A DNA stretch of 64,000 bases, from positions 36,513-100,512 of the forward strand of contig WSYB01000023.1 of assembly GCA_009773645.1 (NCBI GenBank), read 5' to 3'. Below are positions 44,719 to 52,607 of this stretch, in pieces. Position 1 is the first letter of the stretch, and the number at the start of each line of letters is the position of its first letter. The position numbers and the translations under genes were made by a program. The notes beneath the pieces are model-generated. The model did not search any database, had not been told where the DNA came from, and saw nothing but the letters and a program-made list of their open reading frames with translations. Source of the DNA: Geobacteraceae bacterium. Its GTDB lineage: Bacteria; Desulfobacterota; Desulfuromonadia; Geobacterales; Geobacteraceae.

Positions 44719-45261
44719 TCAGCCCGGAATCTTTTCCGCCCCCGCCTCAATGGCCATCAGATTGGCCGGAATGAATCGGTGATTACGCTCGGGCAGCGCC
44801 TCCTTCAGGGCTTCAGCCAATGATGCAAGGGTTACCGCGCCGGTTTTAGCCGCATACGCTCCTACTGCGACCATGTTCACCATTCTGGCGTCCCCCAGGG
44901 ACATGGCTATCTCATTCATCGCAATGGGAATAACCTCGATATCACCGCGGCTGAAATGCGCCGTGTCGACCAGTGAGGAATTGACGATGCAGACTCCGCC
45001 CGGTTTGACCTTTGAGCCGTACTTGTCCAAGGAAGTCTGATTGAGGACGATTACCACCGACGGGGCGCCAACCACCGGAGAGCCGACATTCCCATCAGCT
45101 ATGACCACAGTGCACATGGCGGCGCCGCCGCGCTTCTCCACCCCGTAGGCGGGAAAAAACGAAACGTTTTTCCCCTCTATAATCGCGGCGTAGGAGAGGA
45201 GGTTGCCGGCAAGAAGAACCCCCTGCCCGCCGAAACCGGCAATAAACACATCATGTCGCAT
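44719..45261 (-). CDS. korC: 2-oxoacid:ferredoxin oxidoreductase gamma subunit
   Basis: A 180-residue subunit that binds CoA in 2-oxoacid:acceptor oxidoreductases. The signature GFGGQGVLLAGNLLSYAA is at residues 9-26, followed by GVEKRGGAAMCTVVIAD and VVGAPSVVIVLNQ. The ATG at 45261 removes a repeat-derived leader. It ends the korD-korA-korB-korC operon. In Geobacter this complex acts as the 2-oxoglutarate synthase/oxidoreductase of the TCA cycle, but the sequence does not separate it from branched-chain (VOR) forms. Confidence 0.9.
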   Translation of the reverse strand: MRHDVFIAGFGGQGVLLAGNLLSYAAIIEGKNVSFFPAYGVEKRGGAAMCTVVIADGNVGSPVVGAPSVVIVLNQTSLDKYGSKVKPGGVCIVNSSLVDTAHFSRGDIEVIPIAMNEIAMSLGDARMVNMVAVGAYAAKTGAVTLASLAEALKEALPERNHRFIPANLMAIEAGAEKIPG

Positions 45262-45265
45262 AAAG

Positions 45266-45352
45266 ACCCCATGAAGGGTGAAGGGTGAAGAGTGAGGAGC
45301 GAAAAGCGCACCAAAAGCCCTTTTCACCTTTCACTTTTCACCTTTCACAGAT
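45266..45352. repeat. Inverted GTGAAGGGTGAA repeat
   Basis: ATGAAGGGTGAAGGGTGAAGAGTGAGG faces TTTTCACCTTTCACTTTTCACC (left 45271-45298, right 45324-45347). It lies in the short gap between korB and korC and overlaps the end of korB, so the stop codon sits in the repeat. Confidence 0.7.
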
Positions 45353-46088
45353 TTTCAACGTTTTTAAACACCCCGAGCTTGAAATAGTCACACATTTCGG
45401 TGCCGACCCGCTCATTGGCCCTGAGAGGATCCATGCCCCAGTTGGTCGGGCAGGCGGAGAGCGCCTCGATGAAAGAAAACCCCTTCCCCTCCACCTGATA
45501 ACGGAACGCATTTTTGATCTGTTTTTTTGCTTCGAACAGGTTCCTGGAAGTGTTGACCGCCACCCGCGCGGAGAAAGCAACCCCTTCCAGCTGGGCCATG
45601 AGCTCCGCCATTCTTAAGGGAGCGCCATCCTTCGCCTGGTTCCTCCCGTAGGGAGAAGTGGAGGTCTTTTGTCCGACCAGGGTCGTCGGCGCCATCTGCC
45701 CGCCGGTCATGCCGTAGGTGGTATTGTTGACAAAGATGACGGTTATCTGCTCCCCGCGGTTAGCCGCATGGATAATCTCGGAGGTGCCTATGGCCGCCAG
45801 GTCGCCATCTCCCTGGTACGTAAAGACTATGCTGTCAGGTTTGGCCCTTTTCACGCCGGTAGCCACAGCGGGGGCACGTCCGTGGGGCGACTCCACCACA
45901 TCGATATTGAAATAGCTGTAGAGAAACACGGAGCACCCCACGGAGGCAATACCGATGGTCCGCTTCTGCACGCCATATTCATCTATCGCCTCGGCTACCA
46001 GCCGGTGAATGGTACCGTGATGGCAGCCCGGGCAGAAATGGGTCTGCACATCCTTCAAACTGAGCGGCCTTCGAAAAACCTGTTGCAT
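45345..46088 (-). CDS. korB: 2-oxoacid:ferredoxin oxidoreductase beta subunit (TPP-binding)
   Basis: A 247-residue thiamine pyrophosphate subunit. TFCPGCHHGTIHRL-like QTHFCPGCHHG holds conserved residues near residue 15; YQGDGDLAAIGTSEIIHAANR ... NNTTYGMTGGQMAPTT is the TPP/Mg motif (GDGD...N). The ATG has GAGG upstream. It lies downstream of korA and upstream of korC. As usual for this subtype, no cysteine set for the extra 4Fe-4S clusters is visible beyond CPGC. Confidence 0.93.
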   Translation of the reverse strand: MQQVFRRPLSLKDVQTHFCPGCHHGTIHRLVAEAIDEYGVQKRTIGIASVGCSVFLYSYFNIDVVESPHGRAPAVATGVKRAKPDSIVFTYQGDGDLAAIGTSEIIHAANRGEQITVIFVNNTTYGMTGGQMAPTTLVGQKTSTSPYGRNQAKDGAPLRMAELMAQLEGVAFSARVAVNTSRNLFEAKKQIKNAFRYQVEGKGFSFIEALSACPTNWGMDPLRANERVGTEMCDYFKLGVFKNVENL

Positions 46089-46104
46089 GTCAAACCTCGT
46101 GAAC

Positions 46105-46218
46105 TGTAATCTGGGACCGGGGATCGGGGACCGGCTGAAAAAACCGGGATCCGGGATCAGGGACCGGCAAGATCTTGATCGGTTTTGCTGTTCCCGCTTC
46201 CCGGGTCCCGGTTCCCGA
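46105..46218. repeat. GGGATCGGGGACCGG repeats
   Basis: Units such as GGGACCGGGGATCGGGGACCGG and CCGGGATCCGGGATC are followed by complementary CCCGGGTCCCGGTTCCCGATC, filling the gap between korA and korB. The same word occurs at 21428-21452, after the CODH operon. Confidence 0.7.
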
Positions 46219-47274
46219 TCAATAGTATTTCTTTATCTGCTCTAACAGCTCCTCCGGTGTCGGCAGGGAACCGGCGCCCGGAGGTCTGCCGTAGAAGAAT
46301 ACCTCGGCATCTCCGACAACGGATAGCCTTACATCCTCCACCATCTGACCGGTATTGAGCTCTATATCCAGCACCTTTTTGCAGCGCTGTGTGACGTTAA
46401 AAAACGCTTTTTCCGGGAAGGGGAAAAGTGTTATGGGGCGGAGCAGGCCGACCTTCATCCCCGCTTCCCTCGCCATTATAACGGCTGTTGCGGCAATCCT
46501 GGCAGCAGAACCGAAGGCCGCAACCACGAGTTCGGCATCAGCCGTTTCGTAATCCTCCCACCGGCACTCTTCCTCCTTCAACACCAGATACTTGGCATGG
46601 AGCTTCCAGTTGTGGGCCTCCAGTTCACCGTCACCCAGATAAAGGGATTTCACCACCCGCTGTTCACCGTCACCCTTGCCGCGCACCGCCCAATCCTTGG
46701 GAGGAAGCTCTGTTTCAGGCCTTTTATGGGGGACGAGTGCCTCCTTCATCTGTCCCACTACCGAATCTCCCAGCACCATGACGGGCATCCGGTAGATGTC
46801 GGCCAGATCAAAGGCGAGCATGGTGAGATCATACATCTCCTGAACCGATGACGGCGCCAGCACGATGATATGGTAGCCTCCGTGACCGCCACCCTTGACC
46901 GATTGGAAGTAATCGGCCTGGGACGCGTCAATACCCCCCAGACCAGGCCCGGAACGGGAAATGTTGACAATGACACCGGGGAGTTCCGACCCCGACATAT
47001 AAGAAATACCTTCCTGCTTGAGAGAGATGCCCGGTCCTGAAGAGGAAGTCATCGCGCGGACGCCGGCAGCGGACGCGCCAAGGAGCATATTAATGGACGC
47101 TATCTCACTCTCGGCCTGGATGAATTCGCCGTCCAGTTTTGGCAGTTCGCGGGAAAGGTATTCGGGAATATCGCTCTGCGGGGTGATGGGGTATCCGAAA
47201 TAATAACGGCAACCCGCCTCAACGGCTGCCATGGCGACAGCTTCGTTTCCCTTTACAAATAGTCGCTTTGACAA
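46219..47274 (-). CDS. korA: 2-oxoacid:ferredoxin oxidoreductase alpha subunit
   Basis: A 351-residue subunit carrying the pyrimidine-binding and central domains. The N-terminal KGNEAVAMAAVEAGCRYYFGYPITPQSDIPEYL (start of the family, broken here at residues 8-40) and the TSSSGPGISLKQEGISYM motif are clear; the rest holds the central domain. I place the start at TTG 47274, because GGAGG lies 5 bases upstream and the product then begins MSKRLFVKGNEA as relatives do; ATG codons at 47295 and 47319 lack a ribosome site. It follows korD with a gap of about 120 bases. Confidence 0.92.
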   Translation of the reverse strand: MSKRLFVKGNEAVAMAAVEAGCRYYFGYPITPQSDIPEYLSRELPKLDGEFIQAESEIASINMLLGASAAGVRAMTSSSGPGISLKQEGISYMSGSELPGVIVNISRSGPGLGGIDASQADYFQSVKGGGHGGYHIIVLAPSSVQEMYDLTMLAFDLADIYRMPVMVLGDSVVGQMKEALVPHKRPETELPPKDWAVRGKGDGEQRVVKSLYLGDGELEAHNWKLHAKYLVLKEEECRWEDYETADAELVVAAFGSAARIAATAVIMAREAGMKVGLLRPITLFPFPEKAFFNVTQRCKKVLDIELNTGQMVEDVRLSVVGDAEVFFYGRPPGAGSLPTPEELLEQIKKYY

Positions 47275-47393
47275 ATCAGCCTCCGAAAAACTCATCAATT
47301 GTATCGAAACAAACGACATGGAAGAAAAGACATTTGAATAGTTACTGTCGTCTCTGTTATGAAAGTTGGGTACAACAGAAATAGCAACTGTGT

Positions 47394-47597
47394 CTACTTG
47401 AAAACCACAATAGCAACATCAGGACATATCTCAGCACAGAGAGCACAGCCTGTACATTTTTCCCCATTGACAATGCCTGCAGGAGTATAACCCTGGTTGT
47501 TGATCTTATCATTCAAGCGTATCAACTTCCCTGGACAGGCTGTTGTGCAGAGCCCACATCCCTTACAGCGCATCTCGTCAATCTCAATTCGTGCCAT
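47394..47597 (-). CDS. korD: 2-oxoacid:ferredoxin oxidoreductase delta subunit (2x4Fe-4S ferredoxin)
   Basis: A 67-residue ferredoxin with two cysteine sets, CKGCGLCTTAC and CTGCALCAEIC, each followed by the usual CP. It is the first gene of korDABC and carries electrons out of the complex. Base composition is lower in GC than in korA-C, but the product is typical in length and order. The ribosome site before the ATG is weak. Confidence 0.93.
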   Translation of the reverse strand: MARIEIDEMRCKGCGLCTTACPGKLIRLNDKINNQGYTPAGIVNGEKCTGCALCAEICPDVAIVVFK

Positions 47598-47710
47598 AGT
47601 GTTTTTCCCTTAATCACCTGTAAAGACGAATAGTTACGGAGCAATATCAAACTAGCAGAATTCGTGCTTTTGAGTCAATATTATTAATTTGTAAATATTG
47701 TTTTTTATAC

Positions 47711-47739
47711 TTGATTTTGTGAAACAATGCAGTTAAATA
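47711..47739 (+). promoter_or_regulatory. Predicted sigma-70 promoter of the mucR-like gene
   Basis: TTGATT (47711-47716) and TAAATA (47734-47739) are separated by 17 bases in an AT-rich stretch between divergent genes, about 50 bases before the ATG. Confidence 0.45.
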
Positions 47740-47789
47740 TAACCCTAATGATTATAAACTTATATTGTGTCAAAGGAGGAAAAGAAACA

Positions 47790-48302
47790 ATGGCCCCGAC
47801 ATTATTGGAACTGACAGCGAGCATTGTGTCTTCACATGCTTCAGTGTCAGAGATGACCAGTGAAGAACTTCTTCAGGAGATTCAGAAAGTTTACTCGTCC
47901 TTGCAACAACTGGAAGGCGCCGGCGCGGAAATTGCCGAAGCGGCTGAAGCCAAGGCTCCGGCCATATCCCAGAAAAAGGCTTTCCAGGCCGACCAGGTAA
48001 TCTGCATGATCTGCGGCAAGGGGCACATGAAGACCCTGGCACGGCATCTGGCCAAAGTACATAACCTGAAACCAGGCGAGTACAGAAAGCAGTTCGGCAT
48101 TCCCAGAAGCCAGGCGCTCACCGCGAAGAATTTCTCCGACTCGAGAAGAAAAATGGCCCAGGACAGGGGACTTGCGGACAACCTAGCCAAAGCCAGAGAG
48201 ATAAAAGCCGCCAAACTCAAGACCAAAACGTCCCAACCTGCAAAGGCTGTCAAGGCAAAACCGGTCAAGGCAAAGGCTGCGCCCAAAGCAAAAAAGGCTT
48301 AG
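47790..48302 (+). CDS. MucR/Ros-family transcriptional regulator
   Basis: A 170-residue zinc-finger regulator. The N-terminal half is helical (LTASIVSSHASVSEMTSEELLQEIQKVYSSL, residues 7-38 by position). The finger is CMICGKGHMKTLARHLAKVH, with Cys2 and His residues spaced as in Ros/MucR, followed by LKPGEYRKQFGI. The C-terminal tail is basic and low-complexity (AKAVKAKPVKAKAAPKAKKA), like a histone or H-NS-type tail, so it could act as a nucleoid protein. AAAGGAGG lies 10 bases before the ATG, which excludes the longer reading. It is the last protein gene before the tRNA-Ala terminator. Confidence 0.9.
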   Translation: MAPTLLELTASIVSSHASVSEMTSEELLQEIQKVYSSLQQLEGAGAEIAEAAEAKAPAISQKKAFQADQVICMICGKGHMKTLARHLAKVHNLKPGEYRKQFGIPRSQALTAKNFSDSRRKMAQDRGLADNLAKAREIKAAKLKTKTSQPAKAVKAKPVKAKAAPKAKKA

Positions 48303-48367
48303 CGCTTCTCCCTGCACAGACACAAAGCACTGGAGTTTCCACCTTTACCCATGAAACGCTTATTAAA

Positions 48368-48394
48368 AAGGGTCAGCGTAAACCGCTGACCCTT
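48368..48394. terminator. Strong hairpin between mucR-like gene and tRNA-Ala
   Basis: AAGGGTCAGCG and CGCTGACCCTT pair over a 5-base loop. Leftward it is followed by TTTTTAATA, a good tract for the tRNA-Ala transcript; rightward the tract is poor. Confidence 0.85.
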
Positions 48395-48402
48395 TGAACT
48401 TC

Positions 48403-48478
<76 letters not shown>

Positions 48479-48594
48479 ATTTAAGAACACCTTTTATAAC
48501 AAAACCGAAAAAGGGTGTCAATCTTTTTTTATAGCACGAAGGGAAATTCCTGCTTGACCCACGGTCGGGCTTTGGCTATAATCCTCGCACACTC

Positions 48595-48681
48595 GCCGGA
48601 GTGGTGAAATTGGTAGACGCACTGGACTCAAAATCCAGCGCCCGCAAGGGCATGCCGGTTCGACCCCGGCCTCCGGCACCA
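48595..48681 (+). tRNA. tRNA-Leu (anticodon CAA), integration site of an element
   Basis: Class II tRNA with a variable arm (GCGCCCGCAAGGGCAT): acceptor GCCGGAG/CTCCGGC, anticodon stem CTGGA/TCCAG with loop CTCAAAA (anticodon CAA), T-loop TTCGACC and encoded CCA. Its last 18 bases plus GA are duplicated at 56317-56336. Confidence 0.96.
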
Positions 48682-48683
48682 GA
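48664..48683 (+). repeat. attL, 20-bp direct repeat at the tRNA-Leu 3' end
   Basis: CCCCGGCCTCCGGCACCAGA is identical to 56317-56336 in the same orientation. It covers the end of the tRNA gene, including CCA, so insertion leaves the tRNA intact. Confidence 0.93.
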
Positions 48684-48810
48684 CTAACTTATTGTAATCA
48701 TTGCGATTATGTAGGCCACAGGAAATACGCCTTTATCTTCCACAAGATACGGGCGTTTTCTTTTTTCTCTTTCCGCTTCCCGCCCTTTCTTGCCTGTCGT
48801 TCCCGGTGAC

Positions 48811-48832
48811 TTTGCCACTTTCTTTGCCACTT
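48811..48832 (+). promoter_or_regulatory. Left arm-type integrase sites (two)
   Basis: TTTGCCACTT at 48811 and again at 48823, a 12-base period. The same pair, with two changes, lies at 56190-56211 near attR. They are immediately upstream of the integrase start, so integrase binding could also repress its own gene. Confidence 0.65.
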
Positions 48833-48846
48833 GGGGACGCGTCATC

Positions 48847-50592
48847 ATGGCATACAACGTCAATCGCCTGTACAAAATTCACGAAACTTTTTACTTTCGT
48901 GTTAAAATACCCTTGGATTTACTGCGGTTCTTCGGAGGGAAAACTGACGTTAAGCGGTCCCTCCGCACAAGGAGTCTGACGCAAGCCCGTAGGCTCCTGC
49001 GGCTGTGGGACAGCAAAACAGAGGAAGTCTTTACAACGATGAGGCTAGGCATGTTGACCGACGCCCAAATCAAGCAGCTTGCAGACGATTATCTGCGCAT
49101 TTCCCTGCGTACTGATGAATACTGCCGCGCCAATAGACTTTTGCCACTCACAGAAGAACAGCGCAACTCCGAGTTACAACGCCTTTCACGATGCCTGCAA
49201 GAGACGCGCGACGCCTTAACACTCGGGGGGACGAGGCGGGCTGACAAAGAATTGCATACGCTCTTCCTTCAAGAAAAATTCCCCGACCTGTCAACGAATG
49301 ACCCTGAATACATTGCCCTTGAACGTGAACTTTTAAAACAAGACCTTGAAATATGCCGGGTAGAGATAGAGCGGACAAAGGGCAACTATGCAAACGGATA
49401 TGACGACCGGGTACAGGTTCCGCCCGTGTCCCCTATTCCGCCTCCCGCCGTCCCCTCTCCACCCGAGAATAAAGGCCCCTCCCTGTCAGATGCTATTGAC
49501 AAATACATTGCCGACTACCGGCAATCCGGGAAAGCGGCACAGAATGCCATTGACGAATACGAAAGCAGTTGCAACCTTCTCAAGGAACTGCTGAATGACA
49601 AGGAAATCAACGCCGTTACCCGTGATGACATTCGTTCCTTCCGGGATACGTTACAGAAGCTCCCAAAGCACATACGAAAGAAACCTAAGTATAGGGGCAA
49701 GCCGCTTCTCGAAATCTTGGAGGTAGCTACAAGGGACGGGGATGAACTTATCGGGGATGTCACAATAAAGAAGTATCTGGACAGGGTATCAAATCTTATG
49801 GTTTGGGCTGTCCGGGAAGGTCTTCGCAAAGATAACCCGGTTGAGGGCCTAAAGCCCGTCAAGAAAAAGGACCGCAAGCCTTCTGAGGAGCGAAAGGCGT
49901 TTGACAAGGAAGACTTGACCCGGCTTGTCAAGGGATTGGTTACGGTGGCAGGGAAAGGAGAGCTTGACGGACACCCGGAAAGATTTTGGATTCCTCTTAT
50001 TGGCCTCTACTCCGGCATGCGGGTAAACGAAATCTGTCAACTACATATTGAGGACATTGCAGAGGACAAGGAAACCGGCATTTGGTTCTTCAATGTTGAA
50101 GCCCTGGAAGGCGACGCAAAGAGCTTGAAAACCGTTACAAGCCGCCGTCGTGTCCCTGTTCACCCCATACTCATTGAATTGGGGTTTCTCCGGTATTACC
50201 AGAAGATTAAGGCTGACGATTCCCCGCGTGTTTGGATGAACCTGACGAAGACCTCCAGGGGATACCATAGACGGTTTGCTAACTGGTTTCTCGGGTCAAA
50301 GGCCGGGGGACGCATATTTTGTGCTAGTTTCTTACGGGACTACGTGACAACGGACCCTTTGAAGAATTTCCACTCATTCCGGCATACCTTTATCAATGAC
50401 CTTAAGCAGAAGCTTGTTGACGAGCGCGTTGTTGATGAATTGGTAGGGCATTCCCACGGAAGCCTTGCACTGGACAGGTACGGAAAAGGCTATGCACTCC
50501 AGACTTTGCTGGATGCCATGCTCAAACTCACTTACAGCGTTGACCTGACACCGTTGCAGGCGGTTATTGAAGCGGTCAAGCCGGAGAAGTAG
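48847..50592 (+). CDS. int: Tyrosine-type site-specific integrase
   Basis: A 581-residue phage-type integrase. The N-terminus (RLYKIHETFYFRVKIPLDLL, then SLTQARRLLRLW) is an arm-binding DUF6538-like region. A core-binding helical domain follows at about 220-320. The catalytic domain (about 340-560) has the first arginine in SGMRVNEICQLHIEDI, HSFRHTFIN (HxxR) and the last His/Tyr in VGHSHGSLALDRYGKG. The ATG at 48847 is preferred to TTG 48790, whose extra residues would be encoded by the arm-type repeats. It points away from the tRNA-Leu gene it uses as target. Confidence 0.95.
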   Translation: MAYNVNRLYKIHETFYFRVKIPLDLLRFFGGKTDVKRSLRTRSLTQARRLLRLWDSKTEEVFTTMRLGMLTDAQIKQLADDYLRISLRTDEYCRANRLLPLTEEQRNSELQRLSRCLQETRDALTLGGTRRADKELHTLFLQEKFPDLSTNDPEYIALERELLKQDLEICRVEIERTKGNYANGYDDRVQVPPVSPIPPPAVPSPPENKGPSLSDAIDKYIADYRQSGKAAQNAIDEYESSCNLLKELLNDKEINAVTRDDIRSFRDTLQKLPKHIRKKPKYRGKPLLEILEVATRDGDELIGDVTIKKYLDRVSNLMVWAVREGLRKDNPVEGLKPVKKKDRKPSEERKAFDKEDLTRLVKGLVTVAGKGELDGHPERFWIPLIGLYSGMRVNEICQLHIEDIAEDKETGIWFFNVEALEGDAKSLKTVTSRRRVPVHPILIELGFLRYYQKIKADDSPRVWMNLTKTSRGYHRRFANWFLGSKAGGRIFCASFLRDYVTTDPLKNFHSFRHTFINDLKQKLVDERVVDELVGHSHGSLALDRYGKGYALQTLLDAMLKLTYSVDLTPLQAVIEAVKPEK

Positions 50593-50775
50593 AACCACTA
50601 TCACGTCCGGTGCCCTGACCGTCCCCATACATTCCTATGCCCCTACTTCTGTTTTTTGCTGTGGGGCCTCATACAGCGCGTTACAGCTTATAGGTTTTCA
50701 ACTATTGAGGCGTTACAACCCGGCAGGAAATGGACAGGCAACAGGTAAGGCGGGTTATGCAGAGGGGGTGAGCAT

Positions 50776-50964
50776 ATGTTAGAAGCAATATTGGCAGTGG
50801 TGGTGTGTGTGGGCCTGATATATGGGGCCGTGGTAACGTACAAGCTTTTCCGGGATGCAGCGTGGGGGGAACTTACTCCTGCTGAACGAGTGAATCTTTT
50901 CATGTATGGTATTTTCTTCCAGCTTCCAGCGGCGTTGGGTTATCTTTTCAGGAAAAGGAGATGA
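50776..50964 (+). CDS. Small membrane protein of the island
   Basis: A 62-residue protein with an N-terminal membrane helix (LEAILAVVVCVGLIYGAVV) and a second hydrophobic stretch (LFMYGIFFQLPAALGYLF), ending in a basic RKRR. GGGGGTGAG lies 4 bases before the ATG. It is on the integrase strand, 180 bases after it. I recognise no family. Superinfection exclusion or holin-like functions are possible for such proteins but nothing here supports one. Confidence 0.6.
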   Translation: MLEAILAVVVCVGLIYGAVVTYKLFRDAAWGELTPAERVNLFMYGIFFQLPAALGYLFRKRR

Positions 50965-51011
50965 CCACATGAAATACGTGGCGTAGGTGTTCGTTCTATG
51001 CCACGCAAAAA

Positions 51012-51042
51012 GGGGGAGAAATCCTTGTCGGAAATCTCCCCC
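51012..51042 (-). terminator. Terminator of the leftward island block
   Basis: GGGGGAGA...TCTCCCCC with a stem of about 11 pairs and two mismatches; leftward it is followed by TTTTTGCG. It lies 45 bases past the stop at 51088. Confidence 0.75.
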
Positions 51043-51087
51043 TTACCTTCTCTATGCCCCTACTCCTGTTTTTTGCTGTCAGCCCTC

Positions 51088-51336
51088 CTACGGCGTGTCA
51101 CAGCTCTTAGGTTTATCGATTTCAACATCGCAATAAGGCATAAGGGCACGAAGCGGGCAAGATTCGATTCCGCAGTCATACCCCCCGTCGTCGTACCCGC
51201 AACAACAATCATAGCACTTTGCCTTGATTGCCTCCATCGGAGTCAGCTTTCCCCCCCGGAGGAATTTCAAGAGGGCCGCTTTGCCCCTGTTCTTCGGCCA
51301 CTTCTGGACGTTCCTTAGCATCTCTTCTTTCTTCAT
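51088..51336 (-). CDS. Small cysteine-rich island protein
   Basis: An 82-residue protein with a compact cysteine cluster (KCYDCCCGYDDGGYDCGIESCPL), which should bind zinc; the pattern KCxDCCxG...CxxxxCPL is familiar from small prophage proteins of unknown role. The ATG at 51336 follows AGGAG at 9 bases. It begins 4 bases after the stop of the terminase-like gene and is the last gene of the block. I know no function. Confidence 0.7.
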   Translation of the reverse strand: MKKEEMLRNVQKWPKNRGKAALLKFLRGGKLTPMEAIKAKCYDCCCGYDDGGYDCGIESCPLRALMPYCDVEIDKPKSCDTP

Positions 51337-51340
51337 TGCT

Positions 51341-51961
51341 CTATTCTCCTGCCTGCTCTTCGTTCCCCTCGTTACCGGAGGGTGCTTGCTCTGCAACTTC
51401 TTCCGCTTCCGCGTCGATTGCCTCTTGCGGCTTCCGCTTATCCGGCAGTCGGTACGCCTCAAGGTCTACGGGAAACCAATCCATGTTAACGCTTACGCTG
51501 ACTTGCTTCTGTGCAGGGTATTCGTCCGCAAGCTTGAAGGACATGTCCAGGGCTTTCAGGGATACGCCCGCGTCCTTGCTGTCCACGTGCTCCCCAAGTT
51601 TCCGCACGCGCTTTTCCCGTGTGAGTCCTACCCGCTCCATTAGCTCCTGTATGGCCTCCTGAATATGCGGGGCCTTAGCAAGAGCACTGCCTAGTGACTT
51701 GGCGCTATCTCTGCTCCCGCAGTCAAAGGCTTCCAAGGCTGCTGCTGTCTGACTCCTTCCCCTTGCTACTTCCTGGCAAAAGAACTGTTCCCGCTTTGTC
51801 AGGCTGTCCAGCTTGCTGGGCGGCTGTGGGGTCAGTCGTTTCAAGCGTTTGCATACGGCAGCGGGGGACACGCCGAAGAGAGCTGCTATGTCCTTCTGGT
51901 CTATGCCCTCGCTAATCTTCTGCAACAGTATGTCGTCGTCTATCTTTTTTAGCTGCTTCAA
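51341..51961 (-). CDS. Terminase small subunit-like protein
   Basis: An approximately 206-residue protein. An N-terminal helix-turn-helix (KDIAALFGVSPAAVCKRLKRL) is followed by a Terminase_2-like core (LTKREQFFCQEVARG, QTAAALEAFDCGSRDSAKSLG, HIQEAIQELMERVGLT, SLKALDMSFKLADEY). This arrangement is that of phage DNA-recognition subunits (TerS), and the C-terminal third is acidic and disordered. I chose TTG 51961 as start because AGGAGAGG lies 6 bases upstream; GTG 52018 is an alternative with a poor ribosome site. No large terminase subunit is in the element, a satellite-like trait. Role in packaging is inferred. Confidence 0.75.
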   Translation of the reverse strand: MKQLKKIDDDILLQKISEGIDQKDIAALFGVSPAAVCKRLKRLTPQPPSKLDSLTKREQFFCQEVARGRSQTAAALEAFDCGSRDSAKSLGSALAKAPHIQEAIQELMERVGLTREKRVRKLGEHVDSKDAGVSLKALDMSFKLADEYPAQKQVSVSVNMDWFPVDLEAYRLPDKRKPQEAIDAEAEEVAEQAPSGNEGNEEQAGE

Positions 51962-52027
51962 GGTCTTCCTCTCCTTTACCTGCGGTGACGGGTTAATCTT
52001 GGCAATCCAGTTAATCACCGTTCCCAG

Positions 52028-52366
52028 TCAAAAAGGTGCTTCGTCGCTCTCCGGTACAATCTCTCCCGTCTGCCTGTCCCGTAAAGGTCCGACTTTCATA
52101 AAACTGTCTTGCAGTGCTGGCTTTTTCTCTTCCCCCTGTGCCAGGGCTGGAATCCTCTGCATACGTTCCAAAACCTCTGCAAGGGTCCGCTTCTGGTTTG
52201 CAATGAACCAAGTCGCGTCAGTATTGGTAATCAGAAGCTCATACTCTACATCGGTCAGTTGTGACCGTGCTGAATCAGCCTCCCAGGCTTTCAAACACTT
52301 GGCACGGGCGACATAGCCCAATTGCACCTGCGGCCTTGTTTTTCCTTGTAGTGCGGGTAACTTCAT
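52028..52366 (-). CDS. Hypothetical island protein
   Basis: A 112-residue soluble protein with a helical, charged middle (KCLKAWEADSARSQLTDVEYELLI, broken by position 24-47) and a polar C-terminus. The ATG has AAGGAG 9 bases upstream, so the gene is probably translated. It lies between the palindrome region and the terminase-like gene. I recognise no family. Confidence 0.55.
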   Translation of the reverse strand: MKLPALQGKTRPQVQLGYVARAKCLKAWEADSARSQLTDVEYELLITNTDATWFIANQKRTLAEVLERMQRIPALAQGEEKKPALQDSFMKVGPLRDRQTGEIVPESDEAPF

Positions 52367-52607
52367 CTTGACTTACTCCTTCACCGTCAGCCATGACGGC
52401 AGTGATAAAAATTGAGGGCAACCCTCCGTTGGAAACCGGAATCGCCCTCTTCTGGAAACCGCGAAACCTCCGTTTCAGTGTCAGTCCGGTTTCCTCTGGA
52501 AACTTGTAGGGCTGTTTTTTGACCTCGCCCCCGGTTGCCTTTGGAAACACATTTCTATATTTAGCCAGTATGGGGGGTCAAATTCACGACTATCGGGCGA
52601 TTTTTAG
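52367..52607. promoter_or_regulatory. Palindrome-rich region, possible origin or operator of the element
   Basis: GTTTCC-TCT-GGAAAC is a perfect 15-base palindrome at 52489-52503, and GTTGCC-TTT-GGAAAC repeats it with one change at 52534-52548, 45 bases on. Further GGAAAC words lie at 52431 and 52454, so four copies are spaced near multiples of 22 bases. The region follows the replication-type gene. Iterons of an origin or binding sites of the element repressor would both fit. Confidence 0.45.

Noticed and set aside
45266..46218. kor repeats as attenuators of the operon
   Set aside because: No leader peptide or alternative pairing is visible; the words recur next to unrelated genes.
48790..48846. 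N-terminal extension of the integrase from a TTG
   Set aside because: The extra residues (FATFFATWG) are encoded by the tandem arm-type sites and the following ATG matches the family start.
50567..50782. A 71-codon ORF after the integrase
   Set aside because: It begins inside int in another frame, has no ribosome site and an unlikely composition.
52275..52550. A 91-codon leftward ORF with FPxxTG-like peptides at a 15-residue period
   Set aside because: It overlaps the better-supported gene at 52028-52366, has no ribosome site and gets its periodic look from the DNA palindromes.
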